From Phenylobacterium sp. (lineage in GTDB: Bacteria; Pseudomonadota; Alphaproteobacteria; Caulobacterales; Caulobacteraceae), in contig JANXXA010000563.1 of the NCBI GenBank assembly GCA_025350885.1, positions 1 through 11,842 of the forward strand: 11,842 nt of DNA, given 5' to 3'. The notes below the pieces were generated by a model. That model was not told the origin of the DNA and searched no databases. It saw only the letters and a program-made list of their open reading frames with translations. The position numbers were made by a program, and so were the translations under genes. Positions 6,827 to 11,842 of this stretch are shown piece by piece; within the stretch, counting starts at the first letter, position 1; every line of letters begins with the position of its first letter.

Positions 6827-6856
6827 TCAGTTTATTTCCCGGTAATCAACGCTTTT
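6827..6856 (-). promoter_or_regulatory. Conserved CGTTGATT block upstream of PEP-CTERM copy 2
   Basis: On the minus strand AAAAGCGTTGATTACC is followed by GGGAAATAAACTGAC, aligning with the block at 5624-5653 (TTGATT, then a C two bases on, then an AAA/TAAA stretch ending in TG). Most of the surrounding leader sequence has diverged between the two genes, so conservation here suggests a functional site. Confidence 0.5.
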
Positions 6857-6902
6857 CGACCAGGGTTCGGTGGATTCGCCAACAGCGGGGAACTCTTCGC
6901 GT

Positions 6903-6934
6903 GACAGGCGAACAATTCGGCCGACCCGCCTGTC
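6903..6934. promoter_or_regulatory. Inverted repeat, possible operator upstream of PEP-CTERM copy 2
   Basis: GACAGGCG (6903-6910) and CGCCTGTC (6927-6934) are perfect 8-bp inverted arms separated by 16 bases, lying 117-148 bases upstream of the start at 6786. The spacing would suit a dimeric regulator. There is no second copy upstream of copy 1, which has only the half-site GACAGGC near 5810. The role is inference. Confidence 0.35.
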
Positions 6935-6995
6935 GAATTTTGCTTTATAGTAGAGCTTGTTTGACCGGCGACGGCTGCGGCGGCGCCGAGAGCGT

Positions 6996-7032
6996 CTTAA
7001 GGCCAAGCTTTCCATTGCTTAAGGTCAAGCTT
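6996..7032. repeat. Tandem 15-base direct repeat, 22-base period
   Basis: CTTAAGGCCAAGCTT (6996-7010) and CTTAAGGTCAAGCTT (7018-7032) differ at one base and repeat with a 22-base period. An 11-base word AGCTTGTTTGA also recurs at 6954-6964 and 7028-7038. This lies in the gap between the minus-strand copy 2 and the plus-strand remnant. No function is assigned. Confidence 0.6.
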
Positions 7033-7153
7033 GTTTGAATGAGACCCAATGCACCGGTACCCAACGCCGGATCGGTTTCCCCAAACGCTGCCGCCCCGAC
7101 GGCCACGACCCCGGGCCGCCTGCCGCAAACACCTCCTGATCGGCTGATCCCCC

Positions 7154-7174
7154 ACGCAAAGCGTAGAGGGAGAG
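7154..7174. repeat. Second copy of the dispersed CTCTCCCTCTACGC repeat core
   Basis: These 21 bases are the reverse complement of 4601-4621 with one difference. Only the core hairpin ACGC/GCGT and one flank are retained here; the outer pairing arms of the 4594-4636 copy are not conserved. This indicates a dispersed intergenic repeat in the genome. Confidence 0.6.
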
Positions 7175-7251
7175 GCTGGGAGAGGGCGGCGCGGCCAGAT
7201 GAGTCTTCGCTCCGGCCGGCTCAAAGACCTCTGGGCCTTGCCTCGCCGCTT

Positions 7252-7393
7252 GCGCCTGAGCCCACCACCTTGGCGCTGATGCTGACCCGCTTCGGCCGGG
7301 CCGGCGGCATGCTTCGGGTGCGCAAGCGCATGGCGGTCGCGGCCCAATCGTTCCACCGAGTTCAAAGCGTTCGAAGGCGCCTGTTCCGGCGCC
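7252..7393 (+). pseudogene. Decayed 3' fragment of a PEP-CTERM gene related to the one at 7677-8507
   Basis: The bases at 7252-7344 translate to a 31-residue tail beginning APEPTTLALML and ending RKRMAVAA. This aligns without gaps to the intact tail at 8412-8504, with six residue changes. The conserved Trp is now Leu (TGG to TTG), two Arg interrupt the hydrophobic helix, and the stop codon TAA has become CAA at 7345. The homology continues past the stop (CGTTCCACC, then AAGCGTTCGAAGGCGCC) up to a terminator-like hairpin GGCGCC (7376-7381)/GGCGCC (7388-7393) that has lost its T run. No matching signal peptide or body precedes it. An open frame of 165 codons spans it (7039-7536) but looks fortuitous. 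It is best read as the remnant of a former tandem copy. Confidence 0.75.
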
Positions 7394-7676
7394 AAGGACG
7401 TGATTCCAGCGCCCTTCCCGCACCTCGCGTCCCAACGGCAGCCCTTGATCCAGGCCGAGCCGGTTCCCGAATTCCCCTGTCGCGCGAACTATTCCCCCTG
7501 AGGTTGCTATTGTCCCGCCCGGGGGGAAATGGCTAATGATTTCATAACTTTCTCTTTACAGCCACGCTTTGGGCCGTCATGTTGGCCGCGACTTCAGACA
7601 AGATCTGCCGTCGGGATTGGTTTGCCAGCGTGCGTTCAACGCGGGTAGCCACGTTGAAACAAATCGGGGTGCTGAA
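7394..7676. other. Upstream region of the plus-strand PEP-CTERM gene
   Basis: The stretch separates the decayed fragment from the ATG at 7677. An AT-rich segment at 7530-7562 is the likely promoter zone, though no clear -35/-10 pair was chosen. TTCAACG (7635-7641) and CGTTGAA (7652-7658) form an inverted repeat 19-42 bases before the start; its half-site CGTTGA matches the core of the blocks upstream of the minus-strand paralogues. A weak ribosome-binding site (GGGGTG) lies 7 bases before ATG. No other gene is supported. Confidence 0.4.
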
Positions 7677-8507
7677 ATGAAAAAGTCTCTGGCCATGCTG
7701 GCCTCTGCTGCGGTGGGCGCTCTCAGCCTCGCCGCGATGTCCATGCCGGCTCACGCCGGGACCGTGATCCTGGAAGGCTCTGACGCCATCGGGCTCCACA
7801 GCCCGTTCAATGCCTCCGCCGCCGCCTATCGCGACCAGACCTTCTCCGCGATCGGCGGTTCCGATCCCCGGAAGATCGCCGTGATCGGCACAAGCGTCAC
7901 CGGCCCGATCGCTTCCGGAAGCCATGCGATCGTCGACTTCGCCACCTTGGCGAGCGCCGGCGCTCTGAACAGCTATGTCGCCATCTACTTCACGGGCAAC
8001 AACGGCTGCTGCTTCTCCGGTCCGGCCTACCTGGCTGGCCGTCAGGCCGACGTCACCGCCTATGTGGCTGGTGGCGGTACGGTCGAGATCGGCGATTACG
8101 ACGGCAACGCGGGCTGGGACTTCCTGACCGGCGGCTCCGGCAACGCGGCCTTCGTTGCCGGTATCGGCGGCGCTTTGGGCGGCCCGGGCTGCACGGACGG
8201 CGAGACGGTGACCGCGGCCGGCACCGCCAACGGCTTCACCCAGCCTGGCCTAATCGGCTGCTGGACCCACCAAGCCTACTCCATGCCCCACTTCGCATCG
8301 CTTGGCTTCACCAAGAGCTTCTTCAACGCCGATCCGGGCTTCCAAGCCGCGAATCCCGGTTTTGGGGCGTTCTCGAGCCTGCTGTCGAACGGCAATACGG
8401 TAACCGGCGGCGTGCCGGAGCCGACCACCTGGGCGCTGATGCTGACGGGCTTCGGCCTGGCCGGCGGCATGCTCCGCGCGCGCAAGCGTCTGGCGGTTGC
8501 GGCCTAA
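7677..8507 (+). CDS. PEPxxWA-CTERM anchored secreted protein, four-Cys family, distant paralogue (276 aa)
   Basis: The ATG at 7677 (MKKSLAM) starts a standard Sec signal peptide ending MPAHA|GTV near residue 27; the open frame back to 7569 adds 36 non-signal residues and is rejected. The body starts VILEGSDA, like FIALEGSDA in the minus-strand paralogues. Cys at 111, 112, 172 and 195 lie in GCCFSG, GPGCTDGETVTA and GCWTHQAY, at almost the same positions. Also shared are GGGTVEIGDY (132-141) and a near-C-terminal ADP segment. The tail (246-276) is VPEPTTWALML, hydrophobic helix, RARKR, a different subtype from the RNRRR tails, so anchor and body have separate histories. Function unknown; exported and exosortase-processed by inference. 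It is followed by its own strong terminator. Confidence 0.88.
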   Translation: MKKSLAMLASAAVGALSLAAMSMPAHAGTVILEGSDAIGLHSPFNASAAAYRDQTFSAIGGSDPRKIAVIGTSVTGPIASGSHAIVDFATLASAGALNSYVAIYFTGNNGCCFSGPAYLAGRQADVTAYVAGGGTVEIGDYDGNAGWDFLTGGSGNAAFVAGIGGALGGPGCTDGETVTAAGTANGFTQPGLIGCWTHQAYSMPHFASLGFTKSFFNADPGFQAANPGFGAFSSLLSNGNTVTGGVPEPTTWALMLTGFGLAGGMLRARKRLAVAA

Positions 8508-8537
8508 GCGTTCCACCTGGTTCCAAGCGTTCGAAGG

Positions 8538-8565
8538 CGCCGCCGGTGAAAACCGGCGGCGTTTT
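8538..8565 (+). terminator. Rho-independent terminator of the plus-strand PEP-CTERM gene
   Basis: CGCCGCCGGT (8538-8547) pairs perfectly with ACCGGCGGCG (8552-8561) around a GAAA loop, followed by TTTT (8562-8565) and CTATT. It begins 31 bases after the stop codon. Confidence 0.93.
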
Positions 8566-8572
8566 CTATTGG

Positions 8573-8660
8573 AATTACGGTGACAGTTGCAATAACCCCG
8601 AATTTAACACCTGGTTGTGCACGGCTGAGCTAAGGGGTTATTGCAACTGTCACCGTAATT
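8573..8660. repeat. 88-bp element with perfect 27-bp inverted arms, MITE-like
   Basis: The left arm (8573-8599, starting AATTACGGTGACAGTTGC) and the right arm (8634-8660) are perfect reverse complements over 27 bases, with a 34-base spacer. The arms are AT-richer than the flanks. The element lies between the plus-strand terminator and the end of purN, and its right arm provides the last two purN codons and stop. From memory, the GGTGACAGTT word occurs in short repeats near REP-associated transposases, but that link is not shown here. No transposase is present and no clear target-site duplication is visible. Transcribed in either direction it would form a long hairpin. Confidence 0.85.
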
Positions 8661-9237
8661 TAAGCCCCGCCAGGGTGGCTACGAAGAACGCCGGCTCTTG
8701 CCCGGTGACCCGGGCTTCCAGCGTCGCGGCGGTATCGCCCGGCAGCACCGGCACGGCCATCCGCGCGATCACCGGCCCGCGGTCGTACTCGGAGTCCACC
8801 AGGTGCACACAGATGCCGCTCTCGGCCACGCCGGCGGCGATCACCGCCTCATGCACGCGCCGGCCGTACATGCCGTGGCCGCCGAACGCCGGCAGCGGGC
8901 CGGGGTGAATGTTCAGCACCCGCCCGGCGTAGCGCGACAGGGTCAGCGGTCCCAACTGTCGCAGGTAGCCCGACAGGATCACCAGTTCGACACCGTGCGC
9001 CGTCAGGGCCTCGGCCAGCCGCGCGTCGGCCGCCGCCGCATCGGCCTGGGTGGGGATGCAGAGCGCCGGGATCCCGGCCTCGGCGGCGAAGTTCAGCGCC
9101 GCGGCGCCGCGATTGTTGCTGACCAGCAGGCGCGCCTCGGCGGCCAGCTCGCCGGCCCCCATGGCGGCGACGATGGCCCGCGCGCTCGACCCGTTACCGG
9201 ACGCCAGGAACCCCAGCCTGAGCGGCGCGGGCGTCAT
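8650..9237 (-). CDS. purN: Phosphoribosylglycinamide formyltransferase
   Basis: This 195-residue enzyme transfers a formyl group from 10-formyltetrahydrofolate to GAR, the third step of de novo purine synthesis, in the cytoplasm. The N-terminal GFLASGNGSS (9-18) binds the substrate phosphate. The catalytic triad is visible as N109 and H111 in LNIHPGPLP and D152 in VDSEYDRGPVI, aligned with E. coli N106, H108 and D144. GMYGRRVHEAV (122-132) is the subtype with a longer loop also found in Bacteroidetes PurN. The C-terminus is short, ending GLKLR, and its last codons (TTA CGG TGA) lie within the 27-bp inverted repeat, so the original end was probably replaced. The start overlaps the stop of the upstream MBL gene (ATGA), showing it is the distal gene of the holB-tatD operon. 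Catalytic residues are intact, so it is likely active. Confidence 0.9.
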   Translation of the reverse strand: MTPAPLRLGFLASGNGSSARAIVAAMGAGELAAEARLLVSNNRGAAALNFAAEAGIPALCIPTQADAAAADARLAEALTAHGVELVILSGYLRQLGPLTLSRYAGRVLNIHPGPLPAFGGHGMYGRRVHEAVIAAGVAESGICVHLVDSEYDRGPVIARMAVPVLPGDTAATLEARVTGQEPAFFVATLAGLKLR

Positions 9238-10058
9238 GCGAACCCGCCGCTCAGCCGGTGTTCGAACCGCAGGCCGTCATGCGCCGGCTCGACGCCCGGC
9301 GGCAGCTCGGCCTTCAGGGCCTCATAGTCCAGATCGATGTGCAGGTTGGTGAGGATCGCGCGCCGCGGCTTCAGCTGTTCGATCCAGGCCAGGGTCCGCG
9401 CCAGGTGCGCGTGGGTCGGATGCGGCCGGTAGCGCAGGGCGTCGACGATCCACACGTCCAGGTCCGCCAGCGCCGCGAACGCGATGTCGTCGAGCTCGAC
9501 CACGTCGCTGGAATAGGCGACCCCGCCGAACCGATAGCCGACCGATCGCACCCCGCCATGATCCTGATCGAAGGTCACCACCGGGATCGCCCCGGACGGC
9601 CCCTCGACCCGCCAGGGCTCGCCGTGCGGCGGGATGGCGCGCCGGTCGCAGATCGCCGGATAGCCCCCCTCGCCTTCGAAGATATAGCCGAACCGGCGCA
9701 TCATCGAGGCGTCGGTCGCGGTGTCCATGTGGCAGGCGATGCGCGCCCTTTGCCGGATGAAGAAGGCCCGCACGTCGTCGATGCCGTGCACCTGGTCGGC
9801 GTGGTCATGGGTCAGCAGCACCGCATCCAGCCGGCGCGCGCCGGCCTGCGCGGTCTGCAGGCGCAAGTCCGGCGAGGTGTCGACCAGGGCCGTGGTCGAG
9901 GTCTCCGCGCTCTCCCCCTTGCGCCGGACCAGCAGCGAACAGCGCGAGCGCAGGTTCATTGGGTCGGTCGGATCGCAGGCGCCCCACTCGCCATCGGCGC
10001 GCGGCACGCCGCCAGACGATCCGCAGCCCAGGATGGTGAACTCCAGCACGCCGGTCAC
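9234..10058 (-). CDS. MBL-fold metallo-hydrolase, PhnP-like
   Basis: This 274-residue protein starts with GTG. The N-terminus ILGCGSSGGVPR with C28 and C40 (GACDPTDPMNLRSRCSLLV) and the metal motif THDHADQVHG (83-92) place it with PhnP-like phosphodiesterases, related to RNase Z. In HxHxDH the last His is Gln (H84, H86, D88, Q89), with H91 nearby. Other likely ligands are the His in DQDHGG, the Asp in SSDV and the His in LTNLHID near residue 240. PhnP acts on cyclic phosphates in phosphonate breakdown, but no phn genes are here; in alphaproteobacteria this gene commonly follows tatD in the holB region, and its substrate is unknown. It overlaps tatD by 4 bases (GTGA) upstream and purN by 4 bases (ATGA) downstream. 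Confidence 0.85.
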   Translation of the reverse strand: MTGVLEFTILGCGSSGGVPRADGEWGACDPTDPMNLRSRCSLLVRRKGESAETSTTALVDTSPDLRLQTAQAGARRLDAVLLTHDHADQVHGIDDVRAFFIRQRARIACHMDTATDASMMRRFGYIFEGEGGYPAICDRRAIPPHGEPWRVEGPSGAIPVVTFDQDHGGVRSVGYRFGGVAYSSDVVELDDIAFAALADLDVWIVDALRYRPHPTHAHLARTLAWIEQLKPRRAILTNLHIDLDYEALKAELPPGVEPAHDGLRFEHRLSGGFA

Positions 10059-10846
10059 GGCGCCACGCTGCCCGGGCGCGGGATCCTGTCGAACAGGTCG
10101 AAGAAGGCGGCTTCCGTCCGCGCCTCGGCCTCGTCCAGCGTCCAGCCGCGGATCTCCGCCAGCCTGGCCAGCACATGGGCCACGTAGGCCGGCTCGTTGC
10201 GCCGCCCGCGATGCGGCACGGGCGCGAGGTAGGGGCAGTCGGTCTCGACGATGATCCGCTCGGCCGGCATCTGCGCGATCACCGCGCGGACATCCTGCGC
10301 GGCCTTGAAGGTGGCGATGCCGGAGACCGAGAACCAGGCGCCCAGCGCCGCCGCGCGGACCGCCAGCTCCGCGCCCGACGTGTAGCAGTGCATCAGGATG
10401 CGGAACGGGCCGGCGGCGTACTCGTCTTCGAGGATGGCGGCCATCTCCGCGTCGGCCTCGCGGGTGTGGACCACCAGCGGCAGACCGGTCGCCCGCGCCG
10501 CCGCCACATGCACCCGGAACACCCGCGCCTGGATGTCGCGCGGGCTCAAGTCGTAGTGGAAGTCCAGGCCGGTCTCGCCGATCCCCACCACGCGCGGGTC
10601 GGCCGCCAGCGCCGTCAGCGTCGCCGCCGCCAGGTCCGGGTTCTCTTTGGCCTCATGCGGGTGCGTGCCGACGGTGCACCAGATGTCGGCCGCGTCGGCC
10701 ACCGCGCGCACCGCCGCGAAGTTCGCCACCCGGTCGCAGATATTGACCATCAGGCCCACGCCTGCGGCCCGCGCGCGGTCGATCACCAGCTGCCGGTCAT
10801 CGTCGAACTGGGGCGCGTGCAGGTTGACGTGGCTGTCGATCAGCAT
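10055..10846 (-). CDS. TatD-family metal-dependent hydrolase/deoxyribonuclease
   Basis: This 263-residue amidohydrolase-fold protein is the standard length for TatD. Metal ligands expected in the family are E91 (GIGETGLDFHYD), H127 (VVHTRE), H153 (LMHCYTSG) and D203 (VETDCPYLAP). The first motif reads DSHVNLH, so the usual HxH is HxN (H6, N8); H10 might substitute. TatD enzymes are magnesium-dependent 3'-5' nucleases linked to DNA repair and turnover. It starts at ATG 10846, 9 bases after the holB stop, and its end overlaps the MBL gene. The downstream position after holB is the known alphaproteobacterial order, where metG often lies between the two; here metG is absent. Confidence 0.92.
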   Translation of the reverse strand: MLIDSHVNLHAPQFDDDRQLVIDRARAAGVGLMVNICDRVANFAAVRAVADAADIWCTVGTHPHEAKENPDLAAATLTALAADPRVVGIGETGLDFHYDLSPRDIQARVFRVHVAAARATGLPLVVHTREADAEMAAILEDEYAAGPFRILMHCYTSGAELAVRAAALGAWFSVSGIATFKAAQDVRAVIAQMPAERIIVETDCPYLAPVPHRGRRNEPAYVAHVLARLAEIRGWTLDEAEARTEAAFFDLFDRIPRPGSVAP

Positions 10847-10855
10847 GCGGGCGAC

Positions 10856-11842
10856 CTAACGCGCCGCCTGGCGCAGTTCGCCCAGCGCGGTGAACAGGGC
10901 GTCGGCGCGGTCGAGGTTCAGCGCCTCGGCCTCGCGCGGCAGCCGCCGCAGCGTCTCCCAGGCCTGGGCCCAGCGATCCAGGTCGCCGATCCCCTCGCCC
11001 GCCCGCCGCGCGGCCAGGCCATGCACCCGCTCGGCCAGCCGGTCGAACAGCAGGTTGAACTGCGCCTGCCCCTCCCCGCCCCGGAACCGCTCGGCCAGGG
11101 CCAGGGCCGCGGCCTCGTCGACCCTTGGCAGCGCCTCCAGCAGGCCGCGGGCTGCGTCATCCATGGCGATCGCCTGCGCGCCGGCCAGCGTCCAGGCCCG
11201 CCCCGGCGCCCCGCCGGACATCCGCGCCAGCCGCAGCGCCGCCTCTTCGCTGACCTCCTCGCGGGCGCTGACAAAGGCGGCGGTCGCTTCCAGCGCCAGC
11301 GGCGCGAACGCCAGCCGGCGGCAGCGCGAGCGGATGGTCGCCAGAAGCCGGCCCGGGGCATGGCTGATGATCAGCAGCACCCCGCGCGTCGGCGGTTCCT
11401 CCAGCGTCTTCAGGATGGCGTTGGCGCCAAAGGGGTTGAGGTCGTCGGCGGCATCGATGATCGCCACCCGGTGCGGAGCGCTGGCCGGCGACTTGGAGAA
11501 GAACTCCGAGATCCGGCGCGCTTCCTCGACCGGGATGGTCTTGCGGACCTTGCCGTCCTCGCCCAGCCGCTCGAGCACGAACAGGTCAGGGTGGGCGTGG
11601 GCGATGATCTGTCGGCTGACCGGATGGTCGGGGCTGGCGCCTAGCAACCCGTGCGCCGGGTCCGCCGGCGCGCCCAGCAACCGCCGCGCCGCGCGATAGG
11701 CGAAGGTCGCCTTGCCGACCCCCTCCGGCCCGGTCAGCAGCCAGGCGTGATGCAGCCGCCCCCGCGCCCGGCTGGCCTCGAACGCGTCCTGCGCCGCGTC
11801 GTGGCCTTCGAGATCGAACACCTCGCGGGGATGCGGGATCTC
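10856..11842 (-). CDS. holB: DNA polymerase III delta' subunit, 5' end outside window
   Basis: The frame stays open to the window edge, so the GTG at 11821 is probably not the start: the preceding codons encode IPHPREV, which fits the family's N-terminus, leaving 328 residues visible. Delta' is part of the clamp-loader that opens and loads the sliding clamp. Visible features are HHAWLLTGPEGVGKATFAYR, with a Walker A-type loop about residue 38-45 of the visible part, HPDLFVLER, the VAIIDAADDLNPFGANAILKT... region with TLEEPP, and the SRC motif (IRSRCRR) that is involved in the arginine-finger position of clamp loaders. The Cys-rich zinc module of E. coli delta' is absent. It heads the visible part of the operon; tmk commonly lies just upstream in alphaproteobacteria but is outside the window. 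Confidence 0.93.
   Translation of the reverse strand, partial: EIPHPREVFDLEGHDAAQDAFEASRARGRLHHAWLLTGPEGVGKATFAYRAARRLLGAPADPAHGLLGASPDHPVSRQIIAHAHPDLFVLERLGEDGKVRKTIPVEEARRISEFFSKSPASAPHRVAIIDAADDLNPFGANAILKTLEEPPTRGVLLIISHAPGRLLATIRSRCRRLAFAPLALEATAAFVSAREEVSEEAALRLARMSGGAPGRAWTLAGAQAIAMDDAARGLLEALPRVDEAAALALAERFRGGEGQAQFNLLFDRLAERVHGLAARRAGEGIGDLDRWAQAWETLRRLPREAEALNLDRADALFTALGELRQAAR

Noticed and set aside
7039..7536. 165-codon plus-strand frame taken as an intact gene
   Set aside because: Only its middle matches the PEP-CTERM tail; it lacks a signal peptide and body, reads through a mutated stop and runs on into former 3' untranslated sequence.
2541..8507. Exosortase or EPS synthesis genes within the PEP-CTERM island
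   Set aside because: No multi-pass membrane protein with exosortase motifs and no glycosyltransferase frame is seen on either strand.
10175..11644. 489-codon open frame on the plus strand
   Set aside because: It lies antisense to tatD and holB, is rich in Arg, Gly, Gln and His with no domain logic, and is a typical shadow frame in GC-rich DNA.
1..11842. CRISPR array, prophage or complete insertion sequence
   Set aside because: No regularly spaced repeats, phage structural genes or transposase frames are present; the repeats found are short intergenic palindromes.

Overview
The window is high-GC DNA with GC-rich third codon positions. It encodes alphaproteobacterial-type housekeeping genes (holB, tatD, a PhnP-like hydrolase, purN) beside secreted proteins ending in the PEPxxWA form of the PEP-CTERM signal. 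This composition and gene content suggest an alphaproteobacterium, most plausibly Caulobacteraceae (Caulobacter/Phenylobacterium-like). That placement is inference; no rRNA or marker search was possible.

Layout. 1-789: the 3' part of an M20 metallo-hydrolase. 845-960: a multi-stem palindromic intergenic repeat. 1015-1704 (-): an SDR-fold protein lacking the usual catalytic Tyr. 1809-2248 (-): a RelE/ParE-type toxin-antitoxin pair with overlapping genes. 2463-8565: a PEP-CTERM island with four intact anchored secreted proteins, a decayed fragment of a fifth, and a lipoprotein resembling EpsD-family peptidyl-prolyl isomerases divergent from the first anchored gene. 8573-8660: an 88-bp element with perfect 27-bp inverted arms. 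8650-11842 (-): a tightly packed operon reading holB (partial), tatD, MBL-fold hydrolase, purN, with 4-base overlaps or short gaps.

Three of the four PEP-CTERM proteins (starts at 5585, 6786 and 7677) belong to one family with four Cys at matching positions (a CC pair, GCTD and GCW). Two of them are close tandem duplicates. The fourth (start 3476) has a different body, yet carries almost the same anchor-coding DNA and downstream terminator, as if the anchor-plus-terminator segment had been exchanged as a cassette. A conserved block containing CGTTGATT lies about 55-65 bases upstream of both duplicates. No exosortase gene is visible, so sorting would depend on an enzyme encoded elsewhere.

The most unusual local detail is at 8650-8660: the last two codons and stop of purN lie inside the right arm of the 27-bp inverted repeat, so this element, which may be mobile, appears to have supplied the gene's terminus.
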